Source: Ga0077536 sp943370145
GTDB taxonomy: Bacteria; Pseudomonadota; Gammaproteobacteria; Ga0077536
Direction: 5' to 3'
Length of the DNA stretch: 64,000 nucleotides
Assembly: GCA_943370145.1 (NCBI GenBank)
Contig: CALRPY020000016.1
Span: 13,735-77,734, forward strand
Shown: positions 43,452 through 50,989 of the stretch, piece after piece
How the letters are laid out: every line of letters starts with the position of its first letter
Numbering within the stretch: position 1 is the stretch's first letter
The notes under the pieces: model-generated
What the model was told of the DNA's origin: nothing
Databases searched by the model: none
The model's input: the letters and a program-made list of their open reading frames with translations, nothing else
Program-made: the position numbers and the translations under genes

Positions 43452-43582
43452 GCAGGTGCAAGGACTGAACGCCGGGCATCTGCAGGACGATGGCGATTTC
43501 GTCGAGTACTCCGTCGACGCATCGCGTTTCTCCAGCCATTACTCCTCAGTTTCGAGGGCGGCACTGCCGCCCTCCTTTTTTT
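43452..43582 (+). ncRNA. candidate sigma-54-dependent small RNA (about 131 nt)
   Basis: It runs from the start predicted by the sigma-54 promoter to an intrinsic terminator. The predicted first base is also the first base of a hairpin: GCAGGTGC (43452-43459) pairs with 43476-43483 (one G-U pair). A second hairpin pairs 43500-43505 with 43514-43519, and the terminator is the third. Codons on from ATG 43490 read through the terminator into lolC, so a leader/attenuator of lolC/E is the main alternative to a free sRNA. Confidence 0.6.
43554..43582 (+). terminator. intrinsic terminator upstream of lolC/E
   Basis: A 9-bp perfect GC-rich stem (43554-43562 with 43566-43574), 3-base loop, then C and seven T. 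It lies 66 bases before the lolC/E start. Confidence 0.9.
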
Positions 43583-43648
43583 CCGCCGTTCGCGGCGCCT
43601 TGCCCCGGTGCTAGTATTCCGCCCCGGTTCTCCGCACGGCCCTCACCC

Positions 43649-44902
43649 TTGTTCCAGCCGCTCCCGCTGTTCCTCGCGGTCCGCTACCTGCGCGTCAAGC
43701 GCAAGAACCGGTTTGCCGCGTTCGTGTCCCTCGCCTCTGTGGCGGGGATTGCGTTGGGCGTGGCCATCCTCCTGATCGTGCTGTCGGTGATGAACGGCTT
43801 CGAGCGCCAGGTCGCGGCCCGCATTCTCGGCATGACCTCGCATGCCACGCTCCTCAGCCGATATGGCCTCATGAACGACTGGCAGGGTGTGGCCGAACGT
43901 GCCCGCCGTGCGCCCGAGGTCCTCGCGGCGGAGCCATTCATCCGCGGCGCGGGCATGCTCAATCATCGGGGCAAGGTGCGCGGAATCGTGCTGTACGGCG
44001 TGCCGCCGTCAACCGAAGCGAGGGTGTCCGACCTGCAGGACTATCTCCGTGACGTACCGGTCACCGCGCTCGACGACGCCGGCGACGTCGCCTCAATCTT
44101 CATCGGCGGCACGCTGGCCGCGGAACTCGCGATCGCCCCCGGCGACGTGCTGACACTGATCGCACCGCGCTGGGACGACGCGCAGAATCTCGGGGTGCCG
44201 CGTTATGTGCGCCTGCGGGTGGCCGGCACCTTCCACGCGGGCATGCACGAGTTCGACTCCGCCTTCGGGATCGTCAGCGTGGCGACGGCGGCGCGCATTT
44301 TCGAAACGGGCACCGCCGTGTCCGGCCTGCGCGTGAAGTTCAGTGACGCGACGCGCGCACCGGCGCTCGCCGCGGCGCTGACCGCCCAGCTTGGCGATGA
44401 GGTCGCGGCCATTGACTGGACCCAGTTCCACCGCAATTTCTTCCTCGCGCTGAAATCGCAGAAACGGATCATGTTCGTCATCCTGTCGCTGATCATCGCG
44501 GTTGCCGCCTTCAACATCGTCGCGTCGATGGTCATGCTGGTGAAGGAAAAGTACCGGGATATCGCCATCCTGCGCACGATGGGTCTTGCGCCCCGAGGCG
44601 TGCTGACGGCTTTCCTCGCCCAGGGCGTGCTGGTCGCGGGCATTGGCATCGCCGCCGGGATCGGGCTTGGCGTGATGGGCGCGGACCATGCCAACGCGGC
44701 GATGAACCTCGTCGAACGGCTGTTCGGGATCAATTTCATCAAGCCTGACGTCTACTACATCGATTACCTGCCGACTGAAATCCGCGGCGGCGACATCGCC
44801 GTCATCGCGTCCGCCACATTCGCAATCTGCCTGCTGGCGGCCGGCTTTCCGGCCTGGCAGGCCTCGCGCATCGCGCCGGTGGAGGCGCTGCGTTACGACT
44901 GA
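43649..44902 (+). CDS. lipoprotein-releasing ABC transporter permease LolC/LolE
   Basis: A 417-residue permease. An N-terminal helix with VRYLRVKRKNRFAAFVSLASVAGIALGVAILL, IVLSVMNGFERQV, a large periplasmic domain (about 50-270) and three C-terminal helices with EKYRDIAILRTMGLAPRGV coupling helix match LolC/LolE. With LolD it extracts outer-membrane lipoproteins from the inner membrane. TTG 43649 matches the family start (LFQPLPLFLAVRY versus MYQPV in E. coli); no clear ribosome site is seen. No lolD follows. Confidence 0.9.
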   Translation: MFQPLPLFLAVRYLRVKRKNRFAAFVSLASVAGIALGVAILLIVLSVMNGFERQVAARILGMTSHATLLSRYGLMNDWQGVAERARRAPEVLAAEPFIRGAGMLNHRGKVRGIVLYGVPPSTEARVSDLQDYLRDVPVTALDDAGDVASIFIGGTLAAELAIAPGDVLTLIAPRWDDAQNLGVPRYVRLRVAGTFHAGMHEFDSAFGIVSVATAARIFETGTAVSGLRVKFSDATRAPALAAALTAQLGDEVAAIDWTQFHRNFFLALKSQKRIMFVILSLIIAVAAFNIVASMVMLVKEKYRDIAILRTMGLAPRGVLTAFLAQGVLVAGIGIAAGIGLGVMGADHANAAMNLVERLFGINFIKPDVYYIDYLPTEIRGGDIAVIASATFAICLLAAGFPAWQASRIAPVEALRYD

Positions 44903-44928
44903 GCGTGCACCGCTCCCCACACCCGCGC

Positions 44929-45945
44929 CTAGAGAATCAGGTCACTGAAGAATTCCGGATGCCAGTCGTCGCGCCGCTCCAACACGAAGCGCGACAGGCG
45001 ACGCAGGAGTTCACCGCTCAGGCGATGGATCTCGGCAAACGCCGGCGGATGCCGCGGCGGCACGCTCTGCGCCGACACGGGACTCGACTCGACCAGTTCG
45101 GCGCGAACCGTCGGGTCTGCCAACAGCGCATGCACGCGGTCATACGCTGAGGCGATGTGGCGGAAACCTGCCGGATCGTGCGCGTCCATCACCGCGTGCA
45201 CGCGCTCGAGCGGCGTCAACGCGAGATGTGCGTGCAGCCAGTCAAGCTTGTCTTCACGCCTGCTGCTCGCGCCGAGCAGCAGCAGCAGGCCCGCGAAGGT
45301 CAACGCCCGCGACCCACGCAACTTCGCCTGGCGCAGGTACCAGCCATCCTCCGCGCTGCGCTCGAACTTGTGCTGCTGCCAGCCCGCATAGGCATGAAGG
45401 TAGCGCTGCAGGTCATTGACCAGCAGCGTGCACTGCGCGTCCGGTTGCGCAGGGAGGCCGGGCCCGGCGTACCAGTCGAGGATGCGCCGCTGCAGGGCGG
45501 AATATGCCGGGGCGCCGTACAGAGGCCGCGTGTCGAGCAGGAACTGGATACGCTTGCCGAATACGGCTGGCGGTTCATCGAGCGCGCCCCGCGCGGCCGG
45601 CGCGCACAGCATGCCGGCCGTGACCGGGCTGCGGAAGATGCCTGTTGCCTTGGGCAGCCTGACAGGGCAGCCACGAAGCGCGTCATAGACGCGTTCCACC
45701 AGTGCGGCCGGCTGCCCAGGCGCCAGTTGTTCATCGACAACGACGATGCCGTCCAGATCGGAACTCGCGCCGACCTCGAGCCGTCCCAGGGAGCCCGCCG
45801 CGGCGATCGTGAACACCCCTTCAACGCCGACGAACGTCCCCGCCAGGCTGGACGACACCTGCTCGAGCAGCGCCAGGGACTGCGCCCGGCTGGCGGCAAG
45901 CGCCGGCAGCGAGTCGTAATCGAGCGCGACCGTCGGTTCGCTCAT
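44929..45945 (-). CDS. nucleotidyltransferase-domain protein (DUF294/GlnD-type head)
   Basis: A 338-residue protein. The nucleotidyltransferase signature is AAAGSLGRLEVGASSDLDGIVVVDE (GS..R...SDLD), near residue 50, with a later conserved acidic position. The C-terminal two thirds is helical, with LRYLHAYAGWQQHKF-type stretches. Similar domains transfer AMP or UMP to proteins or small molecules. The head resembles PII uridylyltransferase, but no HD or ACT domains are present. Target unknown. Confidence 0.78.
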   Translation of the reverse strand: MSEPTVALDYDSLPALAASRAQSLALLEQVSSSLAGTFVGVEGVFTIAAAGSLGRLEVGASSDLDGIVVVDEQLAPGQPAALVERVYDALRGCPVRLPKATGIFRSPVTAGMLCAPAARGALDEPPAVFGKRIQFLLDTRPLYGAPAYSALQRRILDWYAGPGLPAQPDAQCTLLVNDLQRYLHAYAGWQQHKFERSAEDGWYLRQAKLRGSRALTFAGLLLLLGASSRREDKLDWLHAHLALTPLERVHAVMDAHDPAGFRHIASAYDRVHALLADPTVRAELVESSPVSAQSVPPRHPPAFAEIHRLSGELLRRLSRFVLERRDDWHPEFFSDLIL

Positions 45946-45973
45946 CCGGGCGCGGGGCCGTTGGCGGGCAGAT

Positions 45974-46348
45974 CTAGACGAGGTCGATCGCGTAGCGTTT
46001 CAGTTCCTCGAGCGGGATGAAATCGAGCAGCGATTCGTGGGTCGACGCAAGCACGATACGCGGCGCGACACCCGCACGGTGCGCTTCGAGCCAGCGGCCG
46101 GCGCAGACGCACCAGCGGTCGCCCGGCAGCAGGCCGGGAAACGAAGCGCCCTGCACGGGCGTCGTCAGATCGTTGCCATGGGCGCGCGAGAACTCGAGGA
46201 ACTCGGCGGTGACCTGCACGCACACCGTGTGCTCGCCGACGTCTTCGCTCCCGGTCTCGCAGCAGCCGTTGCGGTAGAAGCCGGTGAGCGGATCGCGCGA
46301 ACAGTTTTCCAGCGGTTCACCCAGCACATTGCGTTGTTCGGAACTCAT
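45974..46348 (-). CDS. DUF2237 family protein
   Basis: A 124-residue conserved protein of unknown function. The family pattern is complete: NVLGEPLENCSRDPLTGFYRNGCC, VGEHTVCVQVTAEFLEFS, GNDLTTP, FPGLLPGDRWCVCAGRW and GVAPRIVLASTHE. Several cysteines are conserved. GAGG precedes ATG 46348. It diverges from an SDR gene. Confidence 0.9.
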   Translation of the reverse strand: MSSEQRNVLGEPLENCSRDPLTGFYRNGCCETGSEDVGEHTVCVQVTAEFLEFSRAHGNDLTTPVQGASFPGLLPGDRWCVCAGRWLEAHRAGVAPRIVLASTHESLLDFIPLEELKRYAIDLV

Positions 46349-46435
46349 GGACCTCGCTTCCGTTTGGGGGTGCGGCGCGGGGGGCCGCTGCCTGCTACGC
46401 CTGATCGATGCGCTGCTTATTGCAGCGCGCAACCC

Positions 46436-46441
46436 TATAAT
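46436..46441 (+). promoter_or_regulatory. perfect -10 box for SDR gene
   Basis: TATAAT at 46436-46441, 30 bases before the SDR start; the -35 17 bases upstream (CTGCTT) is a poor match. Confidence 0.45.
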
Positions 46442-46471
46442 GCCAGCGCCCCCCGCAACCCGAAAGCGACC

Positions 46472-47290
46472 ATGGACATCAAAGGCAAGACAGCAATCAT
46501 CACCGGCGCCGCCAGCGGCATCGGGCTCGCCGCGGCGCGTGAACTGATCAAGCACGAGGTCAAGGCAGTCGCCCTCGTCGACCGCTCGCCAGCCGTGCAC
46601 GAGTTCGCCAGCACGATTAACGACGAGGCCGGCCGCGAGGCCGCCGTGGCCTTCCAGGGCGATACCACCCAGGACGCGTTCCGGCAGGAGGTGTTCGCGA
46701 CGCTGCGTGCGGCGCACGGGGTCGTCAACATCCTGGTACCGGCCGCGGGTATCACCCGTGACGCGATTGCGGTCAGGCTGAACAAGGAAAAGGGCGTCGC
46801 ACAGATCTATCCGGTCGAGACCTTCCGTGAGGTGCTGGAGGTCAATCTCGTCGCACCGGTCTACTGGGCGCTCGAACTCGTGGCGCAGATGGCCGAATAC
46901 CGCTTCCAGCAGGGCCTGAAGAAATGGAATCCGGCCGAAGGCGTCCAAGGCGTCATCGTCTTCATCGGTTCCGTGTCCTCGCAGGGCAACAAGGGGCAGA
47001 TCGCCTATGCGAGCACCAAGGTCGGGCTCGAGGGCGCGGCCTCGACGCTGATGATTGAAGGCATATTCCACGGCGTGCGCACGGCCGTGATTCACCCGGG
47101 CTTCACCGATACCCCGATGGTGCGTGCGCTGGGCGAGGAGTACATCAACAAGCACGTGTTGCCGGCGACACAGATCGGGCGCCTGATCCGGCCGGAGGAA
47201 ATCGCCGACGCGATCTGTTTCCTGATTCGCAACTCGGCCGTCAGCGGGCAGTTATGGGCGGACGCGGGCTGGCACCCGCTGCCGACCTGA
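46472..47290 (+). CDS. SDR family oxidoreductase
   Basis: A 272-residue short-chain dehydrogenase: GKTAIITGAASGIGLAAAREL motif, ILVPAAGITRD in place of NNAG (NxxG variant), FIGSVSSQGNKGQIAYASTKVGLEG with catalytic Ser, Tyr and Lys, then HPGFTDTPM. The start ATG 46472 gives the normal N terminus and follows a TATAAT box. The substrate is unknown; the ILVPAAG variation is unusual for the family. Confidence 0.88.
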   Translation: MDIKGKTAIITGAASGIGLAAARELIKHEVKAVALVDRSPAVHEFASTINDEAGREAAVAFQGDTTQDAFRQEVFATLRAAHGVVNILVPAAGITRDAIAVRLNKEKGVAQIYPVETFREVLEVNLVAPVYWALELVAQMAEYRFQQGLKKWNPAEGVQGVIVFIGSVSSQGNKGQIAYASTKVGLEGAASTLMIEGIFHGVRTAVIHPGFTDTPMVRALGEEYINKHVLPATQIGRLIRPEEIADAICFLIRNSAVSGQLWADAGWHPLPT

Positions 47291-47452
47291 CGCCGGACAC
47301 CCCCGCCGCCGCCGTGCGATCCCGCCCGGATCGCGCGGCCCCGCGCCCCGCTTTTTTGTGACGTGCTTTCAATCCCGGGCACGAAATCCGTACTTCACGA
47401 CGTCCGCACGACTACAAGAGTTGCGAGGCTGGCCGATAGAACGGGCAGCAAC

Positions 47453-48301
47453 ATGGATGGGCAACTTATGACCGGACACTATGAACGCGTCCTGTTCGTG
47501 GACGACCAGCCCGAGATTGTCGAGCTGATCCGGCGCCACGTTGGCAGCGCTTACGATTGCGTGTTCGCCGGAAGCGGCGCCGAAGCGCTCGCGCTGCTGG
47601 ACAGCTCGGGCCCCTTTGCCGTGGTAGTCGCCGACTACTCGATGCCGAACATGGACGGCATCACCCTGCTCGCCGAATTCCGCAGGCGCTCACCCGACAC
47701 GGTGCCGATCATGCTGACGGCCTTCGGCGACATCGATATCGCGATCGCCGCCCTGCACCAGGGCAACATCTTCCGCTTCCTCCGCAAGCCCTGGGAGCGC
47801 GGCGAACTCGACCGCGCCCTGTCCAATGCGCTTGATCACTACCATCTCGTGCAGAGCGAGCGCCGCCTGCGCCAGGAGCTCGCCGAGGCCAACCGGGCCC
47901 TGGACGCGAAAGTCCGCGAGCTCGATGAACTGAACCAGCTGCTCGAGTACTGGGTGGAATTCTCGCCGGCGGTGCTCTACAGCGCAGACTGTGAAAACGG
48001 TGCGACGGTGCTGACCTACGTCAGCAAGAACTTCGCGCGCCTGCTGGGTTACGAGCGCACCGACATCATCGTCGACCCCGCGCTGTGGGACCAGGCGGTC
48101 CATCCGGAGGATGCGGCGGAGCGCACGCGACGCGTGCACGAATTCATCGAAGGGCGCGCTGCCGAGCAGACGCTCAGCTATCGAATCCGCGACCGCAGCG
48201 GCACTTACCGCACGGTGCTCGAAGCCATGCGCTGCATCCGCAATCCTCAGGGCAAGCCGCTCGAACTGGTCGGGGCGTGGCTGGACGTGAGCCCGCGCTG
48301 A
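47453..48301 (+). CDS. response regulator with PAS domain, no output domain
   Basis: A 282-residue protein. The receiver domain spans about residues 10-130 with the acidic pair in LFVDDQPE, phospho-Asp61 in VVADYSMPNMDG, Thr in PIMLTAFGD and Lys in FRFLRKPWERGEL. A short coiled-coil follows (about 135-165) and then a PAS fold with PAC (about 165-282). No HTH, HD-GYP, GGDEF or kinase domain is present, so it should act by protein contact. MTGHYERVL (ATG 47468) is an alternative start. No partner kinase adjoins. Confidence 0.85.
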   Translation: MDGQLMTGHYERVLFVDDQPEIVELIRRHVGSAYDCVFAGSGAEALALLDSSGPFAVVVADYSMPNMDGITLLAEFRRRSPDTVPIMLTAFGDIDIAIAALHQGNIFRFLRKPWERGELDRALSNALDHYHLVQSERRLRQELAEANRALDAKVRELDELNQLLEYWVEFSPAVLYSADCENGATVLTYVSKNFARLLGYERTDIIVDPALWDQAVHPEDAAERTRRVHEFIEGRAAEQTLSYRIRDRSGTYRTVLEAMRCIRNPQGKPLELVGAWLDVSPR

Positions 48302-48401
48302 TCCGGGATGCGGGCTGAAGTTCATGAAGATTATCGGAAGTGAATTATCAGGTTCAGCAGACAGGTACCTAATCTGATTTGACTTTTATCTGGGCAATTG
48401 C

Positions 48402-48430
48402 TTGACAGCATGTCTCTAAGGGGATAGAAA
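48402..48430 (+). promoter_or_regulatory. sigma-70 promoter
   Basis: Perfect TTGACA (48402-48407), 17-base spacer, TAGAAA (48425-48430), in the AT-richer gap before the gene at 48487. The short leader downstream can form a hairpin (CTCAG with CTGAG around 48463-48477). Confidence 0.6.
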
Positions 48431-48486
48431 TAGAGTCACCCGATGAGCAGCCACAAAGGCTCAGAGTCGCTGAGAGAACTTGTTCC

Positions 48487-49107
48487 ATGCGCAATCTCGG
48501 CACACAGACTCAGCCCAGCGCTGCCCATGCATTTCTGCCCCAGTTAGTCCCGAGCCAGACGAACCCGAAACCATCGGGCGACGACCAGAACCTCCGCGTG
48601 GTGTTACTGCAACACCCGCGGGGTTTCCCTTTCGCGGCCCGGCGCCTCGATCGCTGGTGGCATCTTCACCTGCCGTCTCGCGGCGGCGCCGAACTCTGTT
48701 TCCTTGCCGACCGCGCCCATGCGATAGGCGCCCGCATCGAAGTCGACATCCCGCTGCGCACCGGCATGGCCACGCTTCGGGGCAACGTGACCCGCATCAG
48801 GCAGACCGGCCCGGCTTGGGAAACGTCCCTCTCGCTCGCCCCCGCGGCCGTTGCGAGAGCCGCCCTCCTCGCCAGAATCTGCGGGCTGGAAGCGCGCCTG
48901 CTCAGCGCGCGGCCATGCGCCCGCGAGGTCGAGGCGCGTCGCCGGGCCGAGGCCTGGCAGCACCTGCGACCGCGACTCGCGCGGATTCCGGCCCTGTATG
49001 CGGAGATCGTGAGGACGTTCGATCGCGTGGGCGCGGCGAACTGGCCCGCGCCAGCCGCTAGCGGGGCGGGTGACCCGCCCAGGCCGCGCGGAGTTCGTCA
49101 GCGATAG
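48487..49107 (+). CDS. hypothetical protein, possible PilZ-like core
   Basis: A 206-residue protein I do not recognise firmly. The central part (about residues 35-110: RWWHLHLPSRGGAEL, AIGARIEVDIPL, GMATLRGNVTRIRQTGPAWETSLSL) has the strand pattern of a PilZ barrel, but the usual RxxxR c-di-GMP motif is not present. The C-terminal 80 residues are arginine/alanine rich and helical. Its 3' end overlaps the avtA 3' end by 50 bases. Start ATG 48487 follows a strong promoter. Confidence 0.6.
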   Translation: MRNLGTQTQPSAAHAFLPQLVPSQTNPKPSGDDQNLRVVLLQHPRGFPFAARRLDRWWHLHLPSRGGAELCFLADRAHAIGARIEVDIPLRTGMATLRGNVTRIRQTGPAWETSLSLAPAAVARAALLARICGLEARLLSARPCAREVEARRRAEAWQHLRPRLARIPALYAEIVRTFDRVGAANWPAPAASGAGDPPRPRGVRQR

Positions 49108-50320
49108 CCGCGAAACCGGCACTCAGGACCGCATCCGGCTGCGCATAGGACACGCGGATGCATTCCGCGAGGTGCGGCCATTCCGTCGCGAGCCCGGGAC
49201 CGAAATGACTGCCCGGAATCACCAGCACCCCGCGCGACTTGAGACGCTCGTAGAGTTGCTGGGCCGCGATCGGCAGGCCCGGAAACCACAGCCAGAGAAA
49301 GATCGCCCCCTCGGATCGGTGCACCCGCCAGGGCAGACCATCGAGGGCATGCGCGCAGATTTCGAGCGCCGTCCGCGAACGCTCCGCGTAGTGCGTGCGC
49401 ACGTGCTCCTGCGACAAGACCATCAGGTCGTGCCTGCGCATCAGTTCGAGCGCGACGCGCGCACCCAGCGGGTTCGGTGCAAGACTCATCATCGCGTTCA
49501 TGCCGACCAGCGCGTCGATGACGGGCGCGTCGGCGACCACGATGCCGGTGCGCGCCCCGGGCAGCCCGAGCTTCGACAGGCTGAGGCACAGGATCTGGCC
49601 CGGCGCGCGGGTCTGGGTGGCCGTTTGGAAGACGATGCCGGGGAACGGCAAACCATATGCCGCATCGATGATCAGCGGCAGGTCGCGCGCCCGCGCCAGC
49701 GCCGCAAGTCGCCCCATCTCCGCGTCGGACGCGAACTTGCCGGTCGGATTGCTCGGCCGGCTGAGACAGAGCGCAGCCACGCTGTCGTCCAGCGGCAACG
49801 CGTCGAAATCGATTTCGTAACGGAACTGCCGTTCACCCGAAAGCTGGATACGGGACGGACAGGAGGTGAGTTGCCCCGGCGCCATCCAGCTTTCGCTGTA
49901 GCCGATGTACTCCGGGCATTGCGGCAGCAGGATGCGGCGCTGGCCACCATTGCCGTCGGGGCCGCCGAACAGGTTGAACAGCATGAAAAAGGACGCCTGG
50001 CTGCCCGGCGTCACCAGCAGGTTCTCGGGGCCGATGCGCCAGCCGAGCCGTTCGTTGCACCAGCCTGCCAATGCCGTCAGGAACGGCTGATGGCCCTGGG
50101 GGCTGTCATAGCCATTAAGCAGCGGCAGCCAGTCCGATTGCGCGTCGATGCCGGCGAGGACGTCGGCAAACAGCGGCTGGAGCGAGGGAATGATGCTCGG
50201 GTTGCCGCCGCCGAGATTGATCCAGCGCGAGCGATCGGCCGCCACCGCACCGAGGTCGTCCATCAGTTCGCGCGTACCGGTACGGGTGCTGAAGCGCGTT
50301 CCGAAAGCGGAGAATTTCAT
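49058..50320 (-). CDS. avtA: valine--pyruvate aminotransferase
   Basis: A 420-residue fold-type I PLP enzyme of the AvtA family. WINLGGGNPSIIPSLQP is the family N-terminal motif, VTPGSQASFFMLFNLF follows, SRPSNPTGKF is the Asn loop, and the PLP lysine is in LCLSLSKLGLPGARTGIVV. It makes valine from ketoisovalerate with alanine as donor. Length matches E. coli AvtA (417). It is divergent from the small membrane-protein gene at 50389. Confidence 0.93.
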   Translation of the reverse strand: MKFSAFGTRFSTRTGTRELMDDLGAVAADRSRWINLGGGNPSIIPSLQPLFADVLAGIDAQSDWLPLLNGYDSPQGHQPFLTALAGWCNERLGWRIGPENLLVTPGSQASFFMLFNLFGGPDGNGGQRRILLPQCPEYIGYSESWMAPGQLTSCPSRIQLSGERQFRYEIDFDALPLDDSVAALCLSRPSNPTGKFASDAEMGRLAALARARDLPLIIDAAYGLPFPGIVFQTATQTRAPGQILCLSLSKLGLPGARTGIVVADAPVIDALVGMNAMMSLAPNPLGARVALELMRRHDLMVLSQEHVRTHYAERSRTALEICAHALDGLPWRVHRSEGAIFLWLWFPGLPIAAQQLYERLKSRGVLVIPGSHFGPGLATEWPHLAECIRVSYAQPDAVLSAGFAAIADELRAAWAGHPPR

Positions 50321-50388
50321 GCGCGATCCCCGCCGACAGTGCGAGTGCCGCTTAGACTGCGAGTTCGAATCATGGATAATGCCTCGCC

Positions 50389-50730
50389 ATGAAACTGAGC
50401 CGACTGCTGTCCGACCTCGGCATGCTGCGCACGCTGCTCATCGGCTCGACGCTGGCGCTGGTCGTACTGGCCCCATTCGCCGACGGCACCACGCACGTGC
50501 ACGGCATCAAGCTCCTCACGAGCGTGGTGGCGCCGGCCATGATGGTCATCTTCGTGTTCGTGCTGATGCTCGACATCGTGATGACGCGCATCTTTTCCAT
50601 CGACGCAACACCCGAGCGCCGGGCCGGCATGCGGCGCGCCGTGCGGCTGGAACTGCTGGCGCTGCTCGTCCTGCTCGCCGCCTGGGCGCCCTTCCTGTTG
50701 CGCATGTTCGGCGTCTTGCCGAGCGCGTGA
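50389..50730 (+). CDS. small inner-membrane protein of unknown function
   Basis: A 113-residue protein with three hydrophobic helices (about 12-32, 42-66 and 88-106) separated by short charged loops. No motif is recognised. It lies between avtA and the hip-like operon. Confidence 0.72.
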   Translation: MKLSRLLSDLGMLRTLLIGSTLALVVLAPFADGTTHVHGIKLLTSVVAPAMMVIFVFVLMLDIVMTRIFSIDATPERRAGMRRAVRLELLALLVLLAAWAPFLLRMFGVLPSA

Positions 50731-50740
50731 ACCGGGGGCT

Positions 50741-50956
50741 TCATGCCCCTGACGGGCCTTCCCGCCCCTGACGCTCGGCAAGCTTGTATTTCAGCAGCTC
50801 GACGGCCATGTCGGGCACTTCCAGCCAGCGTGACGCGTCGCGCGGCAACAGCCAGCGGTCGACCGTATCGCGATCGACGCGCAACATGCCTGCGAGTTCG
50901 CGGCGGTCGATACCGTTGCTGGTCATGTCGTCGATCAGCTTGTCGCGATTGTTCAT
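50741..50956 (-). CDS. small helix-turn-helix protein, third gene of hip-like operon
   Basis: A 71-residue protein. Residues 15-38 (GIDRRELAGMLRVDRDTVDRW) have the spacing of a helix-turn-helix, so DNA binding is likely; the rest is basic. GGAGG precedes ATG 50956 by 6 bases. It starts 33 bases after the hipA-like stop and is probably cotranscribed. No close family is recognised. Confidence 0.7.
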   Translation of the reverse strand: MNNRDKLIDDMTSNGIDRRELAGMLRVDRDTVDRWLLPRDASRWLEVPDMAVELLKYKLAERQGREGPSGA

Positions 50957-50989
50957 TCATCCCCTCCCCGTCTTCGGATTGCCCCGCAC

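Noticed and set aside
47291..47362. GC hairpin and six T after the SDR gene
   Set aside because: The stem is only 4-5 bp with a tiny loop and the T-run is displaced by several bases; not convincing enough to call a terminator.
48437..48486. Possible riboswitch in the leader of the PilZ-like gene
   Set aside because: The leader is too short and lacks the conserved nucleotides of the c-di-GMP, TPP or preQ1 classes that I checked.
50360..50385. GTTCGAATC resembling a tRNA T-loop
   Set aside because: The flanking bases do not pair as a T-stem and no acceptor, D or anticodon stems are found.
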